Part shown: positions 24,322-35,368 of the stretch, piece by piece
How positions within the stretch are numbered: position 1 is the first letter of the stretch
Layout of the letters: each line of letters opens with the position of its first letter
Source: Cryptomeria japonica
Taxonomy: Eukaryota; Streptophyta; Pinopsida; Cupressales; Cupressaceae
Length of the DNA stretch: 64,000 nucleotides
Assembly (NCBI RefSeq): GCF_030272615.1
Contig: NC_081407.1
Coordinates: 262,618,574-262,682,573, forward strand
Reading direction: 5' to 3'
Notes under the pieces: generated by a model
Seen by the model: only the letters and a program-made list of their open reading frames with translations
Told to the model about the DNA's origin: nothing
Databases searched by the model: none
Position numbers and translations under genes: made by a program

Positions 24322-27300
24322 ATGGAGGGAACAACACAAGCAGAGGGGAAAAATTTGAAAACTGGAAATGGAGGGAACAATGAGGTTGGATCCTCTGGTT
24401 CTGATGCCACTGTAGTTAAAAGACAAGCAATGGATGATGAGGATGGGAGACCAGATGGAGACCCATGGCAATGGGACCCTCCTCCCGACCGAAAAAAAGA
24501 TTCCCCAAAATCGGGTCCCGAGGTTGTGAAAGTTGACGCAGAAAAGATTAAGGAGGTGCAAGCCCTCAAACCCTAGAGTAGTCTCTTTACAAAGAAATCA
24601 TCTGGAAAGCCGATTGGTAAATCATCCTTTCCCTTTGTGAAAGACATATCTGATAGAAAAATGGGTAAACTTTCTATTGTCGTTCCAGATTTGGTTATCG
24701 ATCATAGCATTTCTTTAATGGCTTTCTCTCTGGTGGGGAAGTTTGTTGGACCACGACCCAATATTGAGGATGTTAGGTCCTTTGTTAAGAGAAAATGGAG
24801 GATGAAAGGTCAGGTTGATGTTTCTGCCTTGTCTAGAGGTTTTTTTGTTTTCTCCTTCTCTTGTGGGGAAGATATGGAAGCAGCTTTAAGCGGTGGCCCT
24901 TGGATGTTTGGTAAATCCTCCTTATCTATGAGAAAATGGTCTCCTAACATGGAACTCAATGACTCCTTCTTTGGATCTGCTTCGGTCTGGGTAAGGTTTC
25001 CAGGCTTGCTGATGAAATTTTGGGTTGAGGATGTATTCTCAGGAATTGCAAACTCCTTTGGGGAGCTTGTTGTGATAGATCCAATGACTGCAGCTCGAAA
25101 AAGACTGGTTTATGCGTGCATCTGTGTCAATATTTCACAGAAGATGGATCTTCCTAGTTCTATTGATATAAGTTCCAAATTTGGATTATGGGAATAGATA
25201 ATAGAGTTTGAGTCACTCCCCTTTGTGTGCTTTTCTTGTAAAAAAGTTGGTCACTAGGCTAAGGCTTGCCCTAGTAACCCTAAAAAACTTGTGACGGTTA
25301 ACACCCACAAACAGGTTTGGAAAGAAAAGAAAAATAATAAACAAGGTAATAAAGTGGAAGGAAGAAGTGGAAGTCCTGGTAACATACTAGACCTATCTAA
25401 AGGAGATAGAAATGACCCTCTTAAGAATCCCCCTTTGAAGGAAGATAAAAAGAATGAAATCAGGGAGTTTGAAATCAAAATAGTCAATACTTTTGAGGCT
25501 CTACAGACTCAGGAGGAGGAGAATGTTATCAATGAAGAGACACTTGAAGATAGTGAGATTGAGAATGTCACTAAATCTCATCATGAGGCCCCTCAAGTTT
25601 CAATAACAAAGAGAGATGAACAGTGCCTAAAAGAATTTGAAGGACATGAAATTAAACTTGGAAGGAATAACAAATTTGGATCGCCTAAGGTTAATCTAAA
25701 TGCACTATTCCAGAATATTGGAGTTGATACGCCTGCATCATCCCAGAAAAGAGGAGAACTGTGGAGTAATATGAAAGATGAGCCCAGAGAGGAGCATGAG
25801 GAAGAAATAACAGGGAATGGAAAAAAGAAAAACAAGAAGGCAGGATGCCTTAATGGGGTGAAAACTAGGACCAGATCCAAGGCTGATATTGGTGTATCCA
25901 AATCTCTGTCGGGATGTAAAACTATGAAATGGCACAAGGACCATCAGAAGGTAATATCATGGAACATCAGAGGCCTAAATGGTCTCAATAAACAGGATAT
26001 ATTACAAAATCTCATTCGAGACCAAAAACTGGATATTATCCTTGTTCAAGAAACCAAAATGAGTAAGGAGAAAGTGGAGAATTTAAAATTCTTTAAAAAT
26101 GGAGGGGTTTGTGGTAGCAGCTCAAATGGGGCATCTGGTGGGGTGGCTATTTTCTAGAACAAGAAAACTATTTTAGGAGAAATGATTGATGAAGATGGTA
26201 ACATTATATCCATGAAAGTTAAAAGCATCTATGATGGAAAGGAATGTGTGGTTACAAACATCTATGCCCCTAATTCCAAATCTCCTAGGAGTAAATTTTG
26301 GCATAAAATCCAGCAAAAAAGAAGATCTTTTCCTAAGAAGAGTTGGGTTGTTAAGAGAGATTTCAATACTCCTCTGCAAGGTATTGATAAATCTGGAGGA
26401 ACTCAAGCTCAACCAGACATCAGATCTGATTTGATGGACTTCATCAATGTCAATGCTCTTATTGATATGGATCTTAATGGAGCTTCCTACACTTGGTCTA
26501 ACCACAGGGATGGTGAAGACCTCATTCAAGTAAGACTTGATAGATCCCTTGTTACTAATGATTGGATTCTTTCTCATAGATTCTCCTTGTCTATCATCAA
26601 TAGAATTGGTTCAGATCATTATCCCATTACCTTTGTTGCTGAGACCATTAAGAGTACTCAGAGTTTCCCTTTTCGGTTTGATAAAATGTGGATCTCTCAC
26701 CCCTCTCTTGATAAATCTATTGCCAACTGGTGGAATATTGATGTGAATGGAACTGCCATGTATAAAGTTGCTAAAAAACTTAGAAACATCAAAGACAACA
26801 TTAAGATATGGAACAAGAAGGTCTTTGGTGATATTTTTGAGTCAAAGAAAAAACTGAAGGAGGAATTAGAATAGATCCAAAACTCAATACAGAAAGATGG
26901 CTATAAAAAGTATCCCAAAGCTATGGAAGATGATGTTCTAGTCAAACTTCATAAAATCATTTCTAGGGAGGAAATCTATTGGAGGCAGAGATCTAGGGAA
27001 ACTTGGTTGGAGGCTGGGGATAGAAACACTAAATTTTTCCACATGACTTCTTTGAAACATAAAGCTACGAATAGAATTTCTAGATTAATTGCTAAGGACA
27101 AAATTCTTCTTAATGAGGATGAAATTAGGGATGAAGTTGTTAGTTTCTTCTCTTAGCTCCTCACCAGGAACAAGGATATTGATTATACCCAACAACAAGA
27201 TTTGGTTGATATCATCCCCAAGATCATTAATCCTAATCAAAATAAGGCCCTTTCTTCTATCCCCTCTACTGGGGAAATTAAAAATGTTGTCTTGTCTTTT

Positions 27301-27470
27301 CAAGGGGATAAAGCTCAGGGTCCCGATGGCTTCCCTATGTTTTTCTTCTAGAAATTCTAGCATATTGTGGGAGAAGACACGGTCAATGTGGTAAAAGAAT
27401 TTTTTGGTTCTAGGAGAATCCTTAAGGAATTCAACTCCACTTTTATTGCCTTAATTCCTAAGGTGGCTGG
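24322..27470 (+). pseudogene. LINE polyprotein, 5' part: DUF4283/CCHC, endonuclease, RT start
   Basis: A single frame runs from ATG 24322 to the insertion point. Domains: acidic N-terminus; DUF4283-like domain (about 24637-25190, with GGPWMFG and VWVRFPGL); zinc knuckle CFSCKKVGH-AKACP (25229-25272, its Gln now TAG); charged linker; APE-type endonuclease (about 25950-26650: SWNIRGLNG, VQETKM, TNIYAP, SDHYPI; the usual GDFN is RDFN); then the RT approach (WLEAGDRNTKFFH, GPDGFPMFFF, FIALIPKVAG). In-frame stops are all TAG: 24574, 25195, 25255, 26155, 26872, 27154, 27349 and 27358. There is no frameshift. The gag-like and enzymatic parts are fused in one frame rather than in two ORFs. In an active copy it would bind the RNA, nick the target and start target-primed reverse transcription. 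Confidence 0.9.
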
Positions 27471-28622
27471 TGTTGGCATTTTTGTTGTTTATGTTGTGAT
27501 TGTCATTGATGGACACACACTTGTATTAAGATCCCCTTTATATCTATGAGCTTGAGCTCAACTGGTATTTGTTCCAACCGGTATGTTGTATTCTAGTCTT
27601 TAGACTATTGGTGATTTTGCAGAATGTGTTTCTTGGTCTGAAGCGGCATGTCGACCCCAAGCGGTTCATAGATCCCAAGTGGTACGAGGGAGCAAAGTGG
27701 CACAACACATTCTTACTAGTCATCATTTTTGTCAAACCGACAACTGGTATTTTGTATGAACCGGTAATACTCTGTGATGAGTTAACAATCCACCAATTGG
27801 TTGACGGTGTTGACACATTGACGATGCTTTTTGTGTCATGTTACTGAGTATGTCTAGACTCATTGAACCTAGGAAATTGTAATATAATCCTAGTGGACCG
27901 ACATGAAATTAGATTCCTTTAAAAAGGACATCATGTCTAGGGTTTTAAGTTGTTGCTGAAAGGGTTAATGTCATGCTAGGGTTTAAGGTGGATGTTGAGT
28001 TGTTGTAAGAATGATCTTATTTGAGAAGATCAAGTTGTAACTGAGAGAGAGATAGAGAAGACTGAAGTAATGCTAGAATGCATTAACTATGAGCAATATT
28101 GGATCTAACCAAGCAGTTTGTGCTATTAGATAGATCAAACACTTGTTGATTACTCACATCTTTGACAAGTCTATAGCCCTTAACCGGGTAGGCCTCAAAG
28201 CCTTTGTAAAATCCTCTAACAAGGTGGTTCACTCCTGTTAATCTAAAATCCTCTAACAAGGTAGTCTTTAATCGGACTTATCTCCTAACAGAGATTGAGA
28301 TTCCTAACAGGATCTATTCTAGTGAAGAACATTGTAAGACCTTAACCGGTTTGACCTTAACTGGTCTGGTTTCTATTCTGTAGATAGTGACATGTGAGTT
28401 CCATCTCACCATGGTTTTTTCCATTTGGGTTTCCACATCAAATATCTTGTGTTATGGTTGTATTGCTTTTGTGGGTGAATGCTTTGTTTGCATTTTGGTT
28501 TGCATGTGTGATAATCGGTCTGTCTGTCAAATTGTTTTACTGGTTTATCATCAGACTGTTTAAGTGTTTAAGTACAGAGATTTTTTGGCATACTAATTCA
28601 CCCCCCCTCTTAGCATTCATCA
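27471..28622 (+). repeat. 5' LTR of the pol-less LTR element
   Basis: 1152 bp, TGTTGGC...TCATCA, with the conserved block at 28405-28440 and the C-run at about 28601-28607. Pairs with 34184-35363. Confidence 0.93.
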
Positions 28623-28624
28623 AT

Positions 28625-28636
28625 TGGTATCAGAGC
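28625..28636 (+). promoter_or_regulatory. Primer binding site, initiator tRNA-Met
   Basis: TGGTATCAGAGC two bases after the 5' LTR, identical to that of the Copia element at 3195-3206. Confidence 0.9.
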
Positions 28637-28672
28637 CTATCTTTCTATAAGTTTAACCACTTGGAAAGAGAT

Positions 28673-29950
28673 ATGGGGGAATACACCTTGAGGGAACTTA
28701 CTCAATGGCTCACTCAGTCTGAGCAAGCCTATGATGATCTTATGGTCAAATACAAGACATCTCAAGCAAAAAGGAGAAAACATGCAGAGAAGCTGATGGA
28801 GCTATCTAAAAGTAGTTCTGAAGATGAAGCTAACATGGAAGCCATGATTGCAGAAGTAAATAAGCTGAATGATTCAAACTCCAATCTAAGAAAGGAGTTA
28901 GAAGGATTGACTATCTGGTTTAGTCAAGAGCTTGAGAACCATAGGAAAGCTGAAGATCGGATAAAGGATAGAGATCATGAGATCTCCAAGTTGAAACAAG
29001 AGATTAGTGCATTGACTGCTCACCTTCATGAAAGTAGGATGGAAAAGGAAGACATGCAAGGTGAACTGAAAATAGCCATCTCTGAAAAATGCAAGCCTAA
29101 TGGAGACAAATACTGCTACTTCCAAAGAACTCTTTGAGTCAAAGGAAATACTTGCTAAGTTTGGCAAAAGTACTATCAAGCTAGAGCAAAAGCTTGAGTC
29201 ATCTAGATCAGCAAAGAATACCAATGGTCTTGGTTTCTCTAGACATGAGGAAGGAGAATCCTCAGGAACAAATGCTGAAGCATCAAAGAAGCAACCGACA
29301 CTCAAACGAAAAGGTAAGCAAAAATTCAAACCTATTTGCTTTAACTGTCTTAAAGAAGGACACACTGCCAATGTATGTAGGAGCAAAGCCTACAATAATT
29401 TTCCTTACTTTATTAACAATGTACCTAAATCCAATAAGTTCAATGGTCATTGTTATGCATGCAACAAGTTTGGGCATAGAGCATTTGAATGCAGGTCTGT
29501 GATGAACAACACCGGAAGATATCCTCAGAGGACCCAAGGAGTCGGTCCTGAAAATTTGTAAACCAGAACTACAACCGGTTTAATGTCTTCAATCATCAGT
29601 CGAGAAGCGGTGGCCATCAAGCGGTAACCGGATGGAGAGAAAATTGTATGATTTGTCATGGTCATGGTCACACTGCTGCAACATGTAGAAGGAAGAATGG
29701 AAACATGTACAATGGACCTTGGAGAGCACTTGGACTTGTTTGCTATCACTAAAATAAACCAGGTCACATTGCAAGATTCTGCAAAAGCAGAAAAAGTATA
29801 TCTGATGATATACCGGTCACTCAGAATGGAGAAATTGATGTTGAAACAGTTCAAACATACATGAACAAAACCTGGAGGAAGAAACCAACAATGTTGGAAG
29901 AGGAACCGGTTTCTGCACCTAGTGTGGAAATATCGGAACCAGCAAACTAA
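28673..29950 (+). pseudogene. gag-like protein: coiled coil plus four zinc knuckles (decayed)
   Basis: Begins MGEYTLRELTQWL. The first 150 residues are strongly charged and heptad-like (coiled coil). Then come the ESSGTNAEASKK linker typical of Copia gag and four CCHC knuckles: CFNCLKEGHTANVC (about 29337), CYACNKFGHRAFEC (about 29453), CMICHGHGHTAATC (about 29649) and CYH-NKPGHIARFC (about 29738, one Cys codon now TAA). Two frameshifts (near 29095 and 29565) separate the parts. No protease, integrase or RT follows; the frame ends TAA at 29948. Expected role: nucleocapsid packaging of the element RNA. The gag of the minus-strand element at 63250-64000 shows the same four-knuckle layout. Confidence 0.82.
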
Positions 29951-30135
29951 GCCTCAAAAAGCTTAGGGGGAGCAAACGGCGAAATGCTTTTGAACCCCCG
30001 GTTTACACTGGTAAAAGACCTTAACCGGTATGTGATACCTATCACTTGGCAGAAGACCAGAAACGGTAAAAAAAAAAAGGCAAATTAGGGTTTACGCCCT
30101 AGTAGAGGAGCATTAATGGGGGTAGGTGAGAGATG

Positions 30136-30143
30136 TATAAAAG
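30136..30143 (+). promoter_or_regulatory. TATA box of a possible internal promoter for ORF2
   Basis: TATAAAAG, 257 bp upstream of the ORF2 ATG and downstream of the gag stop. It lies in a spacer that reads like a plant core promoter plus leader. A related A/T block (complement of 63023-63032, TTAAAAAGGC) lies in the same place in the second family. Expression from it is an inference. Confidence 0.5.
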
Positions 30144-30399
30144 CCTATTTCAAATCATTTCTCACTATCTGTTTTTGAGTGAAGAAAAGTTTTCAAGTGC
30201 AGAGCAAAGAAAAGGCGATTTGAGCTAAGATTTCAAGAAATTGATAAACCTTGAAAGAGATTCAAATCCAGTTTGCAAGCGGCAGTGGAGAACACAAAAC
30301 AGTGATTTGGCAACCGACAGAAAGTGGAGTGAAGCAGAATCAAGAAGCCCTAAATTCACATTTTAAAGGTATTTTTTCGTGTTCCTGAAATAATTGACA

Positions 30400-33300
30400 A
30401 TGGCTTCTACATCTCATACTAGTTCGAGTACATCCATTGAGTCAGAAAGTTTTATTCAGAGGAAGTCCAAATATAATGCCTTATCACAAGTTCTGGCTGG
30501 AGTCATAGTTGAAGAGGGAATTTTAGATTATATTGATTGCAAAATAGAAGACCTAGGGTCTTTAGCTATTCTCACCTAGTTAGGTTTATTTTGTAGAAAG
30601 GACAAGAAAATCAAACCAGAATTTAGTATCCTAGAGAAGAAGAAACTCCATAATGCAGTATACTTTCTGGAAGATTTTACAGAGGATCATATCAGGATCA
30701 TCTTGAGCAAAGTCCATGGTGACAAGATGTACCTAGAGAGGACGCATGATATCACGCCTCAAGCAATTCATGCAGTCACTGGTTTTTGTAACACAGGGGA
30801 AGTGGCAGCCCTAAGAATAGTAAGCAAAACAGAAATGGCCAAGCTCACCGGTTCAACAAGTGATTCACGAGGTATGACAGTTAATCCTATCAAGGATGAT
30901 CTAGTGAAATATGCCTGCATGGTGATAGGCTACAGAACATTCTCAGCCAGCAGGATTAATTCTGTATCTGCTGCAATGGTAAATGCCGCTTATCAGATGA
31001 TTAAAGAGGATGCATGTTTTGACTTATGCACCGGTATGTAGAGGCAACTCCTATCTAATCTGAAGTCAATTAAATAGGATAATGCACTAAAATTTAAGTT
31101 TGGGCAACTACTGATAGGGTTGTTCTTCTATTTCCAAGGCTACTTTCCTAGAGTAGGAGATGTCCAGTGGTCTCCTCACCAACTGGTAACCAAGCAGATC
31201 AAGAAAAGCATACAAGCCAATGGAACCGATTACCCTGAAGTACTGAACAAATATTTTGATGAGTTCAGAAGGAAGATGAGGCAAAGGGTAAGGATCTCAG
31301 GGGATATCATTAAGAAATACGAAGATGACATCTATTTCACCATTCAGGTGGACAAATGCTTAATGGAGGCTATTGAGCCTAGAATGGAGGAAGTGGAGCC
31401 AATGGGCTATGAGGTTATGTATGACATGCTGGAAGGGTATGCCTTAACCCTTATTGCCTCGCCTCTTGATCCTAAGGCTAAAAGGACTAGAACCTACCTG
31501 GAGAGGATTGCACCGGCTGAAGAACCTTCAGTCAAGAAAGGAAAAGAACCGATAGCAAAGAAAGCCAAGGCAATGCCTGCAGCATCAACACCGGCTACCA
31601 CTGCAACTCCAAGAGTGACCAAGCGGTCACCTGCAAAGAAGAAACCAGAGGTAACACCAGCAAAAGTCTTTGAAAGAAAAAGAAAGACTAACACAAATGA
31701 ACTGGACTCCAAAGAAACCAAGTCTGATGAAAAGCCAAAGAAGGCAAGACAAACAAAGAAGATGAAGAAGAATGAACCATCTGCATCTGCACTAGTAAAT
31801 ATTGACATCTCCTCATACAAACCTTTGACACATTTTCAAAGGACAGTTAAGAATATTAGGAGAAAATTACTTCATGATTTAGTAGATTATTATGATGATT
31901 TTAGTGATGAGGAGAAGGAAGAAGTATTATAGGAAATCATTATTTATTTGTGCAAGAATGACCGACCGCCATCAAAGATTAAATCTCAGACACCGGCTTC
32001 TTTATTTAAAGCATTAGATAATAAATGGCACATTGCCATTGAAAAAGAATAGGAAATTAGGGAGAAAGTCTTTTCACAGTACTTTCCCGACCTCTCAAAT
32101 TCAGAATTATTTGATGTCCTGGATCAAAATAAAGGTCTCTTCTTCACAAGGAGAAGAAGACACTGGTTGTTGGAGGGAAGAAATGATGATGTGGAAAAAG
32201 ACACTCATCAACACATGAATCATGATGTTCTAGCTCACAAAGCACGAATGGCCAACCTCCAAGCAGAAAAAGAACCGGTTATTTCCAAACCGGATGAGGT
32301 TTTTGATAAGGAAGGAAACCTAGTTGAAGAACCAATCAACACTATCGATGTCGATGCCCTGGATGTAGAAGATGTCACTTAGGAAATACCTTATGAGGGA
32401 ACTGAACATGGGCAACAAGCCGAACAAGGTGGTGAGAAGGCTAAGGACACACAGGAAGCGGCCAAGGAATAGGAAGAGAAGAAGAAGAGGGATGAAGATG
32501 AGAAAAAGAAGAAAGAGGAAGAGAAGAGAAAAGAGGAAGAGGAGAAACGAAAAGATGAAGAGAAGAAGAAGCAAGAAGATGATAGGAAGAAGAAAGAAGA
32601 AGAGGATAAGGAAGAAAAGAAGAGGAAGGAAGAGGAAGAAAAGAGAAAGAAGGAAGAGGAAGAGAAGAAGAAGAAGGAAGAGGAAGAACAAAAGAAGAAG
32701 GAAGAGGAAGAACAGAAGAAGAAGGAAGAGGAAGCATAGAAGAAGAAGGAAGAGGAAGCAAAGAAGAAGGAAGAAGCAGACAAGAAGAAGAAAGAAGAGG
32801 AAGACAAGAAGAAGATGGAAGAGGAAGAAAAGAAAAAGAGGGAAGAGAAAGAGAAAGAAGAGAAGGAGAGGAAAAAGAAAGAAGAAGAAGACAGGGAACA
32901 AGAATAGAAGAAAGAAGTAGAGAAAAGGAAGAAGGTAGAAGCAAATAAGGCAGTTGAAGCAATGAAGAGCACACAGATGGAGACTCCTAAGGCAACCGGG
33001 AGCCAAGACAAACTGGCTGATATCTCGAGTCCTATTGATCTCCAATCTGCAAGTGAGTCGGAGCTTATGTAGAGCATCAAGGTTGCCCAAGAGCGCCTTG
33101 AGATCATTTGCAGGAAAAAGGAACAGGACATAATTCAGGTGGCTGTAGACACCCTTATCGGTTTAATGCCCGGTACTAATCTTCCTGACACTGAATCATC
33201 ACTAGCACAACTCAAACTACTATGTACTATAGTGGATGATTAGGTGCAGAGCCTGGAAGAAGCAGCTAAGGCCAATGTCAAGAAAGAGCATCAAAAGGCT

Positions 33301-33843
33301 CTTAACGTTGCTCTAGTGAAAAAGATGAATGAGCTTAGGACTGAACTGCTGAAAGATCAAAAGGACATAAGGAATGCCTTGGATGAGGGAAACTTGCTGC
33401 TAAGCAAAATCTATCAACCTCATCTGTTCTGAGATGATGCGCTAGCCAAGAAGAAAAAGCTTCAAATGGACTTACAGTCCTACTTGGGCACATTTAAGAC
33501 ACCTTATGATTCCTTTGCAACATATGGGCAAACCATTCACTAGTTCCATATCCAGTCAGCCAAGATGGAGCAAGAGATCAGTACACGGTCTAGGGATTTG
33601 TAGGAGCTTCAACTGGTTTTACTTGCATGACTACAAATTCTTCAGAAGTGTTATTTGAACCTAGATGCCTTGACAGTTATGCAGGAGATGAGCACAGTTG
33701 ATGCTATGGAGAAACAGGTATCCCAGATGCAAACAAAGAAAGAAGTGGCAACCTCCCTACTTGAGTCCTGGTCTCTATCCATGAAACAATTTTTGTAGGA
33801 CTATAAATCAGTTTTTGACAAGTATTATTCATTATTGTCATAA
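30400..33843 (+). pseudogene. ORF2 of the pol-less LTR element, unrecognised 1147-codon protein
   Basis: One uninterrupted frame from ATG 30400 (MASTSHTSSS) to TAA 33841, with no frameshift but 14 TAG (30577, 31039, 31075, 31930, 32050, 32380, 32470, 32737, 32905, 33070, 33241, 33541, 33601, 33796) and two TGA (33430, 33628). Layout: Ser/Thr-rich start; a globular region (residues about 30-370, with LERTHDITPQAIHAVTGF, MVIGYRTFSASR and PMGYEV); a basic Lys/Pro linker; an extreme Lys/Glu helix (residues about 690-855); a C-terminal coiled-coil region. Residues about 140-370 are homologous to the ORF of the minus-strand element (61577-62859). The overall design recalls plant mobile-domain or 'putative plant transposon protein' sequences, but I cannot assign a family. 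No enzymatic motif is seen. It may be a captured host gene. Confidence 0.75.
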
Positions 33844-34170
33844 ACTTATATATATATGGAAACAGGGTTATTCAACGGTACTTTGTTATTATTGGCAAAG
33901 GGGGAGAAGTATCTGGTTTTTGGTTTTAAAATTTTGATCTTCTGACACAGGGGGAAAAGTATCTGGTTTTGAAATTTTGATATATGTTTTGATATATGCT
34001 ACATTCTCTGATGTATCAATGATTATGCTCTATATGCAAATTTGCTATACACTGTGTTGATTAAGGGATAGTGTATATGCTTAGGGGGAGCAATTTTGTA
34101 AATGGCAAGTTTTTTGTTGTAAAACACTTAGGTGTCAAAATTTTATTTTCCTAAGTGTTGCCATCAATGC
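33844..34170 (+). other. 3' untranslated spacer with repeated purine blocks
   Basis: Between ORF2 and the polypurine tract. AAGGGGGAGAAGTATCTGG (about 33899) and AGGGGGAAAAGTATCTGG (about 33949) are near copies, and TTAGGGGGAGCAA occurs at about 34081. These resemble the polypurine tract and may be extra plus-strand primer sites. No coding potential. Confidence 0.5.
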
Positions 34171-34183
34171 CAAAGGGGGAGAT
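34171..34183 (+). promoter_or_regulatory. Polypurine tract
   Basis: CAAAGGGGGAGAT directly before the 3' LTR. Confidence 0.85.
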
Positions 34184-35363
34184 TGTTGGCATTTTTGTTG
34201 TTTATGTTGTGATTGTCATTGATGGACACACACTTGTATTAAGATCCCCTTTATATGTATGAGCTTGAGCTCAACTGGTATTTGTTCCAACCGGTATGTT
34301 GTATTCTAGTCTTTAGACTATTGGTGATTTTGCAGAATGTGTTTCCTGGTCTAAAGCGGCATGTCGACCCCAAGCGGTTCATAGATCCCAAGCAGTATGA
34401 GGGAGCAAAGTGACACAACACATTCTTACCAGTCTTCATTTTTGTCAAACCGGCAACTAGTATTTTGTATGAACCGGTAATACTCTGTGATGAGTTACCA
34501 ACCGACATTTTGTGATGAGTTACCAATCCACCGATTGGTTGACGATGCTGACACATTGACGGTGCTTTTTGTGTTGTGTTATTGAGTATGTCTAGACTCA
34601 TTAAACCTAGGAAATTGTAATATAATCCTATTGGACCGACATGAAATTAGATTCCTTTAAAAAGGACATCATGTCTAGGGTTTTAAGTTGTTGCTGAAAG
34701 GGTTAATGTCGTGCTAGGGTTTAAGGTGGATGTTGAGTTGTTGTAAGAACGATCTTATCTGAGAAGATCAAGTTGTAACTGAGAGAGAGATAGAGAAGAC
34801 TGAAGTAATGTTGGAATGCATTAACTATGAGAAATATTGGATCTAACCAAGCAGTTTGTGCTATTAGATAGATCAAACACTTCTTGATTACTCACATCTT
34901 TGACAAGTCTGTAGCCCTTAACTAGGTAGGCCTCAAAGCCTTTGTAAAATCCTCTAACAAGGTGGTTCACTTCTGTGAATCTAAAATCCTGTAACAAGGT
35001 AGTCTTTAATCAGACTTATCTCCTAATAGAGATTAAGATTCCTAACAGGATCTATTCTGGTGAAGAACATTGTAAGACCTTAACTAGTTTGACGTTAACC
35101 GGTCTATTTTCTATTTTGTAGATAGTGACTTGTGAGTTCCATCTCACCGTGGTTTTTCCCATTTGGGTTTCCACGTCAAATATCTTGTGTTATGGTTGTA
35201 TTGCTTTTGTGGGTGAATTCTTTGTTTGCATTTTGGTTTGCATGTGTGATAACCGGTCTGTCTGTCAAACTATTTTACTGGTTTATCTTCAGACTGTTTA
35301 AGTGTTTAAGTACAGAGATTTTTTGGCATACTAATTCACCCCCCCCCCTCTTAGTATTCATTA
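34184..35363 (+). repeat. 3' LTR of the pol-less LTR element
   Basis: 1180 bp. Slightly longer than the 5' LTR owing mainly to a duplicated GTGATGAGTTACCAA stretch (about 34487-34530). Ends TTCATTA, then TSD GCTGG. Confidence 0.92.
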
Positions 35364-35368
35364 GCTGG

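Larger units (their letters stand above)
27471..35363 (+). mobile_element. LTR element with gag and ORF2 but no pol
   Basis: 7.9-kb element inside the LINE RT, with TSD GCTGG (27466-27470 and 35364-35368), LTRs 27471-28622 and 34184-35363, tRNA-Met primer site and polypurine tract. The internal 5.5 kb encodes a coiled-coil/zinc-knuckle gag-like protein and then, after its own TATA-containing spacer, a 1147-codon second ORF. Protease, integrase, RT and RNase H are all absent, so it must use enzymes of another element. The last two bases of the 3' LTR are TA instead of CA. The same plan, in diverged form, recurs at 57670-64000. Confidence 0.92.

Noticed and set aside
28394-28672. Hydrophobic N-terminal extension of the gag-like frame
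   Set aside because: It is LTR and primer-site sequence that happens to be open; translation should start at ATG 28673 after the primer site.
32372-32920. 182-codon Lys/Arg-rich frame, and minus-strand Phe/Ser- and Leu-rich frames at 32320-33131
   Set aside because: They are other frames of the GAA/AAG-rich stretch of ORF2. The ORF2 frame is the one that continues across the whole 3.4 kb.
30400-33843. TAG read as glutamine (alternative genetic code or suppression)
   Set aside because: The terminal codon is TAA and TAG replaces Gln repeatedly, but the same bias is seen in dead Copia and LINE copies that also have TAA, frameshifts and lost catalytic residues. Deamination of methylated CAG explains it without recoding.
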